The notes beneath the pieces are model-generated. The model was given only the letters and a program-made list of their open reading frames with translations. It did not search any database and had not been told where the DNA came from. 64,000 nt of DNA from Annona cherimola (lineage: Eukaryota; Streptophyta; Magnoliopsida; Magnoliales; Annonaceae), in NCBI GenBank assembly GCA_030490835.1, contig CM059975.1:34256133-34320132 (forward strand), read 5' to 3'. Each line of letters opens with the position of its first letter. The stretch's first letter is position 1. Below are positions 32,868 to 45,134 of the stretch, piece by piece. A program made the translations under genes and the position numbers.

Positions 32868-34476
32868 TGTTGGAAATATGTGAAAAATAAGCTAAATCTA
32901 TGTTTTGATGATTAACAAATCAATTTGAGTAAGTCTTGGCTACTAACATGTTTTGTGGAAGTGTTTAAGGGACATACATTTGAAGAAAATAGATCATGGA
33001 AGGATAAGTCGATTCCCAAGTAGACTCAGGCATCGACTTAAGGCCAAGTCGATCCCCAAGTCGACTCCAACATCAACTTCAATGCGCCAAATCCTTTCAG
33101 AGTTGAAAATGGCAAGCTGAACTGCCGAAGTCGCAAACGAAGTCGACTTCGCATGCGACTTGGGTCGAAGTCGCAGACCAAGTCGACTCCAGTATCGACT
33201 TCAACATGACAAAACCTCCCAGAGTTGAAGTCCAGACCCCGAAGTGCCGAAGTCGCACCCCAAGTCGACTCTACTTGGATTTGAGGTGAAGTCGCAGACG
33301 AAGTCGACTCCGGCATCGACTTCGATCGGGCAGAAGAGAAATTTCAGAAGACAAGTTGGGATTAACTGATTTCAAGACAAACTTGTATGAAGATGAAGAT
33401 CAAGTCAACCTAGATGCTCAAACTGAAACATATGAAGACTAATCCAAGTCCAAGCAAGATGCATAAACTCAACCAAGAACTTGTTCAAGATTACATGATT
33501 CAGACTCATGGATTCAAGGCTTGCAAAACATGGAGCTAATGAAAGCAAGCTAAAGTGAAGACACAATGATTCAAAAAGAAATGAAAAATGCAAAAGAACT
33601 AAAGGCATGGAGAAGCCTAAGCAAAACAAAAAGCATCTCGAAGTTTTTCAAGTTCATCAAGCTGTCTGCCGAGGTGAAGTCATACCCGAAGTCGACTCTA
33701 TCTGCGACTTGGGCGAAGTCGCACCCGAAGTCGACTCCACCTGCGACTTGGGTCGCAACGGTCGGAAAATATTCGAACGTTGGCGCATTAAATGCGCGCC
33801 ACCTACCTTCAAACGTTCGGATTCCCTCCACAATTATAAAAGGCATTCATTGTGGACGAGGGATGTAGCTGAAAATCATTAAGTATGCATAACTCCCATC
33901 TTCAAGAGCATTAAAGAGATCAAGTCAATCCAAAGAAGAAGAACTTTGCTTCAAACTGCTAGAGCTCAACTTCTGAATCTTCAAAGCCAATTCTACGAGT
34001 TCTTCTCTGCGCCAAACTGCTTCTACACAACTGTAACGTGTAGATTCTTTTGTTATTTCATTTGATTGTATTGAACTTGATTTAGTTTGAGGAACTAAGA
34101 TCAAGTGTAAGCAAAGTAGTGAGTGATTGGAGTGGAACTCATCACCTACTTGTGCTGAGATTTGTTGAAGCCCCCTAGAGCTGGAATCTAGAAGAGAGCA
34201 GTGGCCCTAATTGTATTTGAGGAATACAATAGTGGAACCCAAGTCACAAGGAGTGTGAGCTTGGAAGAGTGGAGTAGGGAGGTTGCACGAACCACTATAA
34301 AAATCTTGTGTGCTTGATTTATATTTCTGCTCTCTACATTATATTGCTTTCCATTTCATTTCATCAATCAAGGGATTAAACTTTCAAGGGGTTAAGTTTT
34401 TAATTTACCAAAGAATTTTATAAGAACTCAATTCACCCCTCCCCTCTTGGGTTTTGCCATTAACTCGGGACCAATA
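32868..34476 (+). repeat. 3' LTR of the copia element (1609 bp)
   Basis: Same start as the 5' LTR; its end reads CCAATA instead of CCAACA, one transition. It has seven GTCGAC words instead of eight, because one repeat unit of about 55 bp present at 26701-26770 is missing here (33690-33730). Other differences are mainly C/T and G/A transitions. Confidence 0.95.
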
Positions 34477-35019
34477 AATGTGTCATGGATAATCATGTTA
34501 ATAATCATGATTTAATTTATGGAGATTAAAGTGTAATTATGGAATTAAGATGAAAAATGATAGAAAATTCATAACTTGACACCCACAAGGCGGATTTCGG
34601 TGAAATTTAAAAAGTAAGCTCACGAAGGTGAGCCCAATCTTATGAATGGATTGGATTAAGGGAATCATGATGGATTTAGGGTGATAATTAATTATTTTTA
34701 TTCCCAAATTCGAAAGAAAAATTCAAGTAGTCATAACTTGACATAAAAACGTCGGTTTGAGATGAAATTTGAAACGATAAAATAAAATTATGAAATCTAT
34801 GATATGAATGGAATGGATTAAGCTAATTATCATAGGAAGTTACTTTCTTGGAGAACAAGTAACAAGTTGCTTAACAGCTAAGTAAAGAAGGACAATTGAG
34901 GAAAGTGAAAATGGAATTTACTAAAATGCCTATGAGGTTACTTGGGTACCAAGAAAATTAGTTTATAAAAAGAAAAAAAATGAAGAGCAAGGGCTGCTGT
35001 ACGTTCCAGCAAGGGGGGA

Positions 35020-35072
35020 GAAGGAGAGAGAGAAGAGAAAGAAGAAGAGAGAAGAAGAGAGAGAAGAGAGCA
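35020..35072. repeat. GA-rich low-complexity tract in the solo LTR
   Basis: Interrupted (GA)n/(GAA)n purine run shortly downstream of the TATA-like TTTATAAAAAG. It may be leader sequence of the LTR transcript. Confidence 0.7.
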
Positions 35073-36394
35073 AAAATGAAGAAAAATGGAGATTTTCTCC
35101 AAGGGCAGAAGCTAGGCACGTAAACACAGCTAGGAGGAGAGGAAAAGAAGGGAATTTCAAGTGCTCAATGGAGGAATTATCAATTAATCAAGTAAGTATA
35201 TATTAATCTTGATTTTATGCCTAAAATCTGAAATTTATATGATGTTGCAAACTAAAATATGAACGGAATAGTAAATGGATGAATTATAGCATGAAATTTT
35301 TTGAAACGAATAATTATGGGGTTATTAATAAACTACCAGATTTTCATCTTAAAAATATAATTAAGTTAAAAATTAAAAATTAGAGAAAATAAACCTAAAC
35401 AGGGTTGCATGAGTGTCAGGATCAGTTGCACCAAAGGATTTTTAATAATTTTTATACAAGGAATTTTGGGCTGAAACATTTACAGAATATATAAGACATA
35501 TTTATAATTACACTACTAAAATAAAAATTAGGTTTTTATGGGTATAAATATACCCCATAATTAACGTGATTCAAGCTATCTGAAAATGGATTCTGCTGTC
35601 CAGTAGAGTACAAATACTAAAATAAATAGAAATATTAAATATTTCATGCTGAAAATATTTATTTTGGTTAATTCATGTAGTATTAAGGTATGGTAAAAAT
35701 TTCGGATAAACAATTCTTGGTTTGATATTAATTCAAGATTTTGAGATTTCAGTACGCCTGATTTCAGCATATCTGGATAGTTGGAGAAAAAAATCAAAAA
35801 GAAATATGAAACCTATGTAGAAATGATCAAAATTAATATATATGTTAATAACCTAAATTTTAGTTAGGAAAAGTGGGATTTTTTGCTGAAAATTTGGATA
35901 ATAAATCAGCTTAGGGTTATGTGTCAAAAGACACGTTAAATAGGTGAAAAATGGGTTCCAAAGTTGCTATTTTGGAAACCTATGATTAGTGGATTTAAAT
36001 TCATAAAACTACCATAAGTACAATGGTAATTAAGGGGTTTAATCATGCTAGAATTAGAGACAAGTTTCTGTTTTGAAAAAGTTTAAGAAACACATAAGTA
36101 TGTGTTGAAAAATGGACGTATATGAAGAGATAAGTATGAACACCCGACTTGAAGGACAAGTGGGTTAAATTAGATGAACTTATGTAGGTTGGAAAACCTA
36201 AAGAATATAAGTATTTGAAGACGATGCAAATAAATAAAATATTATTTTCATTTATCTAGGCAAAGGCAAAGACGAGTATGGAAGAAAAGGATTATGACGA
36301 TCTCAGGTAAGAAAGAAAACTTTCTAAAATGATGTTTTCTTTCTATGTGATGATATGTGATTAAAATTATTTATGATTATGTTTAAACGAATGG

Positions 36395-36520
36395 GCAAGT
36401 ACAAGTTTTGAAAATGATGACTTTAATGAAAAACTACAAGTTTTGAAAATGACGGCTTTAATGAAAAGTCGTAAGTTTTGGAAAAGAATGACTTTAAGGA
36501 AAAGTCTCAAGGTTTGCTTC
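36395..36520 (+). repeat. Tandem repeat (about 38-40 bp, 3 copies) in the solo LTR
   Basis: Units contain ACAAGTTTTGAAAATGA followed by CTTTAATGAAAA. The copies are imperfect. Confidence 0.75.
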
Positions 36521-37444
36521 ATGGGAAGCAAGCAACGTTTTTAAGATAAAGAATTTATCATCAGTGTTGCCAAAGATTGTCAATGCTTTATGTTAATGGA
36601 ATTGAGAATTTTTCTTATGAGTAAGCAAGTTCTCCATGATAATATTTTCAAAGGATTTCATGCGTGATGCCGATGTTTTTAAGAATTTGCTTTTAAGCGA
36701 GCAAGTTCTTTATAATGTTGTTTCAATAGTATTTTATAATAAAAAAGAAATTTTGCCCTTTTTCCAAAGCAACAAAAGTAAATAAGTTTTGAATATCTTT
36801 TATGATGTTTTATGATAAATAATTATGTTTGTTAAAGAAAAAGAAAAAAGGGGATTTGATTTATGAAAAAGATTTGTTTTACTAGGTCATGATAATTAAA
36901 TAATAAATGATGATTTGGACATAGTTCATATGTTTTGAAATGATATTTGAAAAGTTTTGATTTCCTTTAGATAAGGAAATCTATGTTGAAAATATCTTGA
37001 AAAATGATTATACGGATGTGTTGAAAGGGATTTAAGGATGACCAACCTCCTATGTTGATTTCATAAAATGGTTTGATTTTTGGTTGCTAAATGGTATGCA
37101 AAAGATTATGCAAGCCCTTTATGTAAAAATGACAAATTGATATATGGACAAGAAATTGATTTTAAGGTGGTTAAGAAGGGGTTTGCACAATTGCATAACT
37201 TTTATGAGCAAAAGACCCCGAAATGGAAACTAAGAAAATACTAGGAAAAATATATGATTTATTCTTGGAAATCTAAAAGTTTTGAAATTCTTTTATTATA
37301 AGGGTTTTTAAGATGCGTTGTTTCTCAAACATTTCAAATATTTATCAAAATATTTTACTCAAAACGTTTCTAACAGAATTTAAGGAAGGTCATCCTAAAA
37401 ATAGATTTCAAATGAAAACTTGTTAAAGTGGGTGCGCTCGCTTA

Positions 37445-37625
37445 CAAGTTGACACGGACTGCGGTCTGTGATGTGTTTTTAAAAATAATTTTTAGAGATA
37501 TAGACTTCAGTCTAAGATTTTTGTGTGTTATGGATGCAGACAGAGGTCTGTGATCCCAGTTTAAAAGGACATGGGTTGCGGTCTGTGGTTCTTCAAACCA
37601 AATGGGCTGCGGTCTATCATAATAA
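37445..37625 (+). repeat. Dispersed GGTCTGTG/GGTCTAT words in the solo LTR
   Basis: The word TGCGGTCTGTG or close variants occurs about five times in 180 bp (near 37460, 37548, 37577 and 37608, with a weaker ACTTCAGTCTAAG near 37504). Spacing is irregular. Confidence 0.6.
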
Positions 37626-38099
37626 TATATGGTGCACCAGTACAAGAAACAAGTAGGTTGTAGAGCATAGTTGGGATGACCGGGGCCCACTTTACATAAG
37701 GCCAAGTCACTAAGGGATGACAGGAGTGTCAGCCGCGCCCTCTCTGAGATGGGAGCAGGATAAATAAACAGCCGTCTGGCTACCGTGCTGTTATGGATTC
37801 TCTTCCAAAAGGTAGCATGATCACTTGCTAAGTGTCACTACTGGATGGGGAGAAATGTGTTTGCATACGTTTTGCTTTTTAAAAGCTCAAAGATTGGGAT
37901 ATAAAAACATTTATGCAAAAAATTATCCTAAATTGGATTTTGATGAGCCATTATGCATAAGTTACCCTCAAAGCAGGGTGTTTTACACAAAATGTGTAAA
38001 TATTAAGAATAAAAAATTATTTTTATGCAAAAGTTTTCATGAAAAGGATTTATGACTTTTTTGCTATAAACAAACCCCAAGATGGGGATCATGAAAAAG

Positions 38100-38490
38100 G
38101 GTTTATGTTGGAAAATATTTTGGACATAAGAATGTCCATTTCCAAAGAATTTATGTTGAAAAATAGTTGGACATGAGAATGTTCATTTCGTAAAGGGATT
38201 TATGTTGGAACATGTGTGGACATAAAAATGTCCGTTTCTAAAAGAGTTTAAGGGATAAAGGTGTTTGTGGACATGTGAATGTCCATTGCCAAAAAGGCTT
38301 ACGGGAAATGTATTTTGGACATAAAAATGTCCATTATCAAAGTGTTTATGTGAAAAATGTTTTAGGACGTATGAACATCCAATGCTAAAATGATTTATGT
38401 GAAAAAATGTTTTTTCGTGGACATGAGAATGTCCATTGTCAAATATAGTTTATGTCAAGATGTTGAGACATAAAATAACCCCTGACCAAA
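38100..38490 (+). repeat. Array of about eight hairpin-forming repeats in the solo LTR
   Basis: Each unit of about 45-60 bp includes a GGACAT..ATGTCC inverted repeat with a 4-base loop followed by CCATT and a TTTATGT block. First clear copy at 38122-38137. The last copies are degenerate. Confidence 0.8.
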
Positions 38491-39055
38491 ATGATTTATG
38501 AGAAAAATATTTTAGAAAATGATTTTCAAGAAAAGTCTTGCGCCAAAATACTTGCTTACTGAGTTATCACTTACATTTTGTTTTCCCAAACCTTAGACAA
38601 GTACCGGAAAACTCAAGGCGTCAATGGACCTAAGCAACAAAGGAAGGTACTAAGTAGTACCCAGGTGGGCTAAAAGGATTAACCATGGTGAGTGGAATGC
38701 TATGAATGAAAATTTTCAGGTATGTTGATGTATATGCGAACTTGTTTAAAGTTCCGAGTTCTAGGTGAACTAATGATTGAATAGATGTATGTATGCAATG
38801 GAAATGCCATGATTAGGTCAAGAGGGCCTATGATGTATAACGTATTGTTGAAATGGTTTAAAGGATATGTACAAGTGTACCATTGCTTATGTTATAAATG
38901 AAATGATGATGAATGAAGAAACGAAAAAAAATTTGGACGAGTTCCAATTAAAATCCCGCCACGTGATCAGGGCAACAATCCTGATTCTCATTTTTACCAA
39001 TCTATAAGATCTTGAGGTAAGGAAGTGACGTCTCGGTTTGGGGCGCCACAAACAA

Positions 39056-40941
39056 CCCTATGCAAACTATGCATATGCATCACTCATGTCATACACATCA
39101 TGCTCATGCTAAGATAATGTCTCATGCTTATTTCAAACCATGCACCATTAGTTTATCAAAACCATTTACAAACATATAACTAACAATACCTACCCATTTT
39201 CAAAGGGCCTAGCCCCAATTCATCAAAACAGCATTTGACGTATAAAAGCTCACACCAAACCATCACGGAATCCATCCAAATACCTGTGTCAATTCATCAC
39301 AAATTCCAACATACATCCAACAATGCCCTCAAGCACAAAGTTCAAGCCCCATTGCAATTCATACAACCCATATTCATCAAACTCATTACAAGTTTCAATC
39401 TAAATAATTCAACATCACATATTCCCCCAAGCATTGTGATACATTATTCAGATCATTAAGGTTCTACGCATTCACTTATACATGGTTCTAAACATTAAGC
39501 TTCACTTGGGCATTTCAATAAATAACTTATAGGCAACATATGAAAATCAAACTAAACTCACTCAAAATTCATGAAATTTCACCCAATACATAATAGTATC
39601 ATACAAAACCACTTCTAAATACTTCCATGTCATCCCTTATATGCATCCCCATCATATTCTAAAAAACATCCAATAACATCCTCAAGCACAAAGTTCAAGT
39701 CCTATTTCAATTCATATAACACATAGTCATCAAGCCTACACAAGTTTTAATCCAAATAATTCGACATTGCATGTGCCCCCAAGCATTTGCCACACATTAA
39801 CTACATCATTAAGGTTCTACACATTCATTTATATACAATTTCTAGCATCAAGCCTCACTTGGACATTTCAACAAACACTTTATAGGCAACATATGAAAAT
39901 CAAACCAAACTTACTCAAAATTCATGGAATTTCATTTAACACATAATAATATAATACAAAACCATTTCTAAACACTTCCATTTTGTCCGTTACATGTATT
40001 TCAATCAAAACCCTAATTTCTAACCTCCCTACAATCTCTACATAAGCCTCATGTCTCAATAATTCATCCAAATCATAAAAACAAACACGATGCTCACAAA
40101 CAATCACAAAAACAATATAATTCTAGCCTAAATCCATGCTTTGATTTAAAAGAAAACAACCTACTTACCTCAAGTTCAATTTTATCCAAAAAATTTTAAG
40201 ATCTCTTAAGCTCCAAGCTCTTTCCTTGATTTAAAAAGCTTCCTTGATGTGAAAATGAGGCGAATTCAAGCACTTTTGAGTAGTTTTTCATGTGGGTTGA
40301 GAGTTAGGGTCATGGAGAGGAAGAAGGGAAGAAAATGGGATGAAATGGGGAGGTTTTAAACCCCTCCCACGTTTAAAATAGAAAGTAACATGGCCTGGGT
40401 CGTGTTGTCACTGTTTGGGCCGTGTGGGACCACAAATGGCTCATTTTCAGTTATATTACAATGTTTTGCCTATAACTTTCCATAGACAACTCCAATTGAG
40501 ACAATTTTTTTGTGTTGGATTCCTAACTTCAAGTACCATCTCTCCACAATTTTTCAACTCAAAATTTTATTACCACAAAATTTAGCATGGCTTTTACTAT
40601 ACAAATTTACAGATGACTTTGACCTATTCACAAAATAAGTGGTCATAATATGCTAAAACATTTTCAACGCCAAATCAATTATTCACAAACATCTCTTATC
40701 ATCATAATATCACATTTATATCATCTATTTTCTCAAAATATATCTTATACAAAGTTTGACCTGTCAACTCAACTCTTTAGCTGTTTTGCCTCTACAACGG
40801 GTCTCATTTGCTCAAATCACATATATTACCTTTCATAACCTCAAAATTATTTCTCACACATCATAATTACATCTAGCATCTTATCCATACTATAAGTCAT
40901 TATATTTTATGTCATTTCTAAAGTTTTGTGTATTGAGTTCA
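39056..40941 (-). mobile_element. Minus-strand gypsy-type LTR, right part (continues from 24929-25640)
   Basis: It resumes the sequence interrupted at 25640 and contains a tandem duplication at 39304-40014. There is no coding motif. It ends where the TGTGGCGCC tip of the next element begins at 40942, so its true end is unknown. Confidence 0.45.
39304..40014. repeat. Tandem duplication of about 355 bp
   Basis: The two halves share long blocks such as CTCAAGCACAAAGTTCAAG (near 39328 and 39682), TTATAGGCAACATATGAAAA (near 39528 and 39881) and ATTAAGGTTCTAC. They differ by scattered substitutions, so the event is old. Confidence 0.85.
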
Positions 40942-42538
40942 TGTGGCGCCCCGAACCAAGGTGCCTAGAAGCTTTACTCCGGGATCGTTTTTGATTGGTA
41001 AACGTGACTTAGGATTGTTGCCCTGATCACACGGCAGAATTTTTTTATATATATAACATTAATACATGGAAAATTTCCATCATTCATCCAACATGAAATA
41101 TATTTCACATATCACAGTTATGATAAAAAACTGTTCCATAAACATTTCCATTGGAATAAAAATATTCATTTCCATCTCAAAATTATCATCATTGTCTTTA
41201 CATAAAATTTACATTTACAACATTCATATCAAAAACTACATAACACTTGGCATGCTGCCTTCATCATCATTTTCTGTCTGTTGTTGAAAAAACATGGGTG
41301 AGTAATAATACTCAGTAAGCAAGCCATACATAATTTTTAATCATTTTCATACATTTCATAAAATGCAAATGCAATGCATACATAGCATTCATGACATTCC
41401 TTTAGATGCGACACTAGCTAGGCGCCCATCCCATATATGCTCCCATCTCAGGGAAGTCGCCACCGGCTTGGGCCTATATAAGCGACTTGGCAATAGCGAG
41501 GGGGACATCCGGTCTGCTTACTATCTCGACTATGACCTATTCCTCGTGCACATGCTCAGTTACATACACATGCCGGCATGATATTTGCAAATCATAAATA
41601 ATTTCATAAAAAATATTTAATAAATAATTTAACAAAACGAACTTCAGTTCATGTAAAGCAATTATAGGTATGACCAACCTTAAATAAATTTCATAAACCA
41701 ATTCTCAAACAATTTCAAGCATTTTGTAAATAATTTTCAAAACATATAACTTGTTTACCTTCTCAGTGGGTGTCCTCGACCTTTTCTTTTTCTTTTCATA
41801 TTTAAGGAAAAAGGATATTTCGTTTCTTCTATTCAAGCTGCTTCCCATGCATGTTTTATAATATTTGGGCATTATTTATTTATATGGATATTTTTATCCA
41901 TAAATTCTTCAAAAATTTCATCCTCATATTTAAATATTAATATCAAATTTTCTCCAAAATCACGCTGTTTACTATAGCAAATTACTATAGCAGTTACTGT
42001 TCACAGCAACGTGGTTACTGTTCATGGGTTCCAAAAATAAAAAATATCATGACATAGCTTATGCTTAGTATATCATGAAAAATTTCATAAATTTTGAATT
42101 TATCATCATTTACTTGGCTAAATAAATCATTTTCTCCATATACTAAAAATCAACATAAATTCACTTAAGCATAATCTTTAATTCCATATATCATCATTCC
42201 AAAATCATATTTATCATATTCATACATCTCAAATTATCATTTATAAATTTTGGAGCATTATTTCCACAAATTTATTTTGTCTTGTAGTGATTAAATCCCT
42301 TTTTCGTCTTTTTGTGATTAGGTTAATCCAAGTGATTAACTCTTAATCACGTATCTTAATCCTCGGTTACTATTCATGTGCACTATTCACATGGGTTAAA
42401 TTCTTAATTGCATTATTTTAACCTTCAATACACATATTCGTAAATAAAATTCATAAAATTTCATTTATCATAAAAATAATTACAAAAAAATTTTGAGTTT
42501 ACAACTCGAAATGATGCGTATATTGTCTGGGTTTCACA
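40942..42538 (-). repeat. 3' LTR of the gypsy element, with a deletion of about 0.9 kb
   Basis: Starts TGTGGCGCCCCGAACC and ends TCTGGGTTTCACA on the plus strand. Compared with the solo LTR at 49357-51879, the segment equivalent to about 49635-50550, which includes the TATA box, is absent at about 42262-42280. Confidence 0.75.
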
Positions 42539-42553
42539 ATCCTCCTCCCTTAC
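42539..42553 (-). other. Polypurine tract of the gypsy element
   Basis: Minus strand TAAGGGAGGAGGAT directly before the 3' LTR. The same tract follows the LTR fragment at 46443. Confidence 0.8.
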
Positions 42554-45134
42554 AATAAGTTTCGTCCCAAAACCTATCTTTCCTTGAACAATTGAGGATA
42601 TTTCCTTTCGACCTCTTCTCGTAGCTTCCAAGTATCTTCGAACTCTGAATGTTGATTTCATTGTACCTTTACATACTCGATCTCTCTGTTCCAAAGCTTC
42701 TTGATCTTGAAATCTATTATTTTGATTGGTCTTTCCTCATAGTTCAAGTGTTCTTGGATTGGTAAATTCTCTGATATCAATACATGAGTAGGATCAAAAA
42801 CATATTTCCCGAGCATGGAGATGTGAAACACATTATGGATGGCACTGAGGGCTGGTGGCAGGGCTATTCTATAGGCTAGATTGCCTATCTTTTCCAAAAC
42901 TTCAAAAGGGCCGACATATCTTGGGTTTAGTTTTCCCCTCTTTCCAAACTGGGTAACTTCTTTGAATGGCGTTACTTTGACAAATATGTGATCCCCAACT
43001 TAGATATTCAAATCCCTTCTTTTGCAATCGGTGTAACTCTTTTGCCTGCTTTGGGCTGTGAGTATACACTGGCGAATCACTTGGACTTTTTCTGTCATTC
43101 TTTTTGAGAGGTCTGGAGCCAACTTCCTTTCTCCTACTTCATCCTAGTTTAGAGAATTCTGCATTTACGCCCATATAAAGCTTCAAATGGGGCCATTTGA
43201 ATACTTGCTTGATAACTGTTGTTATAAGCAAATTCTTCCATAGCCAAATATTCATCTCATGATCCTCCAATTTCTATTGTGCACATCCTCAGCATATCCT
43301 CAACTATTTGTTTTACCCTTTCTGTCTGCCTATCAGTTTGAGGATGAAATGTTGTACTGAATTTCAGCTGTGTACCTAAGGTTTGATGTCAACTTTTTCA
43401 AATCGAGACGTAAAACTGGAATCTCGATCGGAAATTATTGACTTAGGCACTCCATGCAGTCTCACTATCTCCTTATAATAAATCTTAGCCAGTCACTCAG
43501 CCGTAAATTTTTCTTGATGGCTAGGAAATGTGCTACCTTTGATAATCTATAAACTATTACCTATATAGCATCATTTCCATTTTGGGTTTTTGGCAACCCT
43601 TCAATAAAAACCATAGTAATATCATCCCATTTCTATTCTGGGACTTCTAGCAACTGTAACTTTCCAGGGGTTCTTTGATGATCCGCTTTAACCCTTTGAC
43701 ATATTAAGCACTTAGCCACATATTCAGCAATTTCTCTCTTTATATTATTCCGCCAATACATTCTTTTGATGTCTTGATACATCTTGGTGCTACCTAGATG
43801 CATCAAAAATGGAAAGAAATGTGCTTCTTTCAATATATGTTCCTTTATTTCTTCTTGGTTGGGTATACACAAGCAACCCTTATATCTGTAAATCCCATGT
43901 TCATCTTGTATATATTCAGTAGGATTTTTCTTGATAATTTTCTCCACATAACTCTTTAAATCCCAATTTTCTTGTCGAGCCATTTTAATTTTCTCAAATA
44001 AATTCGACTGGATTTGTAATTGAGACAATCTAACTTGTACCCCAGGTGGGCTTACAATTAATTCTAGTTGTCTCAATTCTTGTAGTATTCCTTTTTCTTT
44101 TGTGATAAGATGTGCTAAGCTAACATTTCTACTTAGCGCATCAGCTACTACATTAGCTTTGCCGGGATGATATAAAATGTCAAGGTTATAATCCTTGAGT
44201 AGCTCGAGCCATCTTCTCTATCTTATATTTAACTCATTTTGAGTAAAACTATACTTAAGACTTTTATGATCAGTATAGACCTCACATTTGACTCCATATA
44301 AATAATGTCTCCAAATTTTCAAAGCAAAGACTACTGCTGCCAATTCTAAGTCATGAGTTGGATAGTTTACCTCATTTGGCTTGGGTTGCCTGGATGCGTA
44401 TGATATAATCTTTCCATTTTACATCAGTACACATCCTAATCTTTTCTTTGAGGCATCACTATAGATCACAGACCTTTCCTTCTCCGTAGGCAGTGTTAAA
44501 ATTGGCGCTTTTACCAGTCTTTTCTTGAACTCTTGGAAGCTATTCTCACATTCCTGAGTCCATTCATACTTAACTCCTTTTCTTGTCAGCTTTGTGAGTG
44601 GAGCTGACAATTGTGAGAATCCTTCCACAAATCTCCTGTAATAACCAGCTAGCCCTAAAAAACTTCTTATTTCTGTGATATTTGTTAGCTATGACCACTT
44701 TGTTATTGCCTCAATCTTTTGAGGTTCTACTTGTACTCCTTTCTCGGATATAATGTGGCCGAGAAAGGCTACCTGTTTTAACTAAAATTCACATTTCTTG
44801 AATTTAGCATATAATTTCTCCCTTCGGAGAATTTCCAATACTATCCTCAAATGTTTTTCATGCTCTTCTTCTGTCTTTGAATAAATCAATATATTATTAT
44901 TGAATACCACCATAAATTGGTTCAAAAATTCTCGAAAAATTCTGTTCATCATATCCATAAACATAGCTGGAGCATTCGTTAGTCCAAATGACATGACTAA
45001 GAATTCATAATGCCCATATCTTGTTCTGAATGCTGTTTTATGGATATCCTTTGGACATATCCTCAACTGGTGGTACCTTGACTGTAAATCAATTTTTGAA
45101 AATGTCGAAGCTCCTTTTAATTGATAAAAAGAAT
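42554..45134 (-). pseudogene. gypsy pol remnant: RT (C-terminal part), RNase H, integrase, C-terminal domain
   Basis: From high to low coordinates. The RT palm (45134-44782) starts abruptly at [20 protein letters not shown] and runs to the active-site region, which reads [11 protein letters not shown] instead of the family F(I/V)DDILIYS, so both catalytic aspartates are lost. RNase H connection and domain (44628-44100) contain PLTKLTRKG and IYSDASKK. The integrase zinc finger HHCC is at 44076-43633, with CLICQRVKADHQR. The integrase core, frame-shifted, is near 43630-43380. The C-terminal part (42897-42480) contains LAYRIALPPALSAIHNVFHI. Many stops. Protease and the RT fingers are absent. Confidence 0.85.

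Larger units (their letters stand above)
25866..34476 (+). mobile_element. Nearly complete Ty1/copia retrotransposon with 1.6-kb LTRs
   Basis: Flanked by the perfect 5-bp duplication AATGT (25861-25865 and 34477-34481). Order: 5' LTR, iMet primer-binding site, gag with zinc knuckles, protease, integrase, reverse transcriptase, RNase H, polypurine tract, 3' LTR. The order integrase before RT defines copia. Large LTRs, a long gag with coiled coil and two zinc knuckles, and AAAAAGGGGGAG tracts suggest the SIRE/Maximus-like group. The LTRs differ by roughly 2% by eye plus one 55-bp repeat-number difference, so the insertion is recent compared with everything around it. It is disabled by several stops and frameshifts. 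Confidence 0.95.
25641..39050 (+). mobile_element. Plus-strand solo LTR of a gypsy element (about 4.8 kb), split by a copia element
   Basis: It starts TGTGAAATCCCAACC and ends GGTTTGGGGCGCCACA. Flanks are AAAAA (25636-25640) and AACAA (39051-39055), a 5-bp target duplication with one change. Without the 8.6-kb copia insertion the LTR is about 4.8 kb. No gag or pol and no second copy occur in the window, so it is a solo LTR made by LTR-LTR recombination. The tip resembles the LTRs at 40942-53760, suggesting the same Tekay/Del-like lineage. It contains a TATA-like TTTATAAAAAG near 34963, followed by a GA-rich leader, and several internal repeat arrays. Confidence 0.75.

Noticed and set aside
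38100..38490. CRISPR-like array
   Set aside because: Repeats are imperfect, spacers are related to each other, and the context is a plant LTR.
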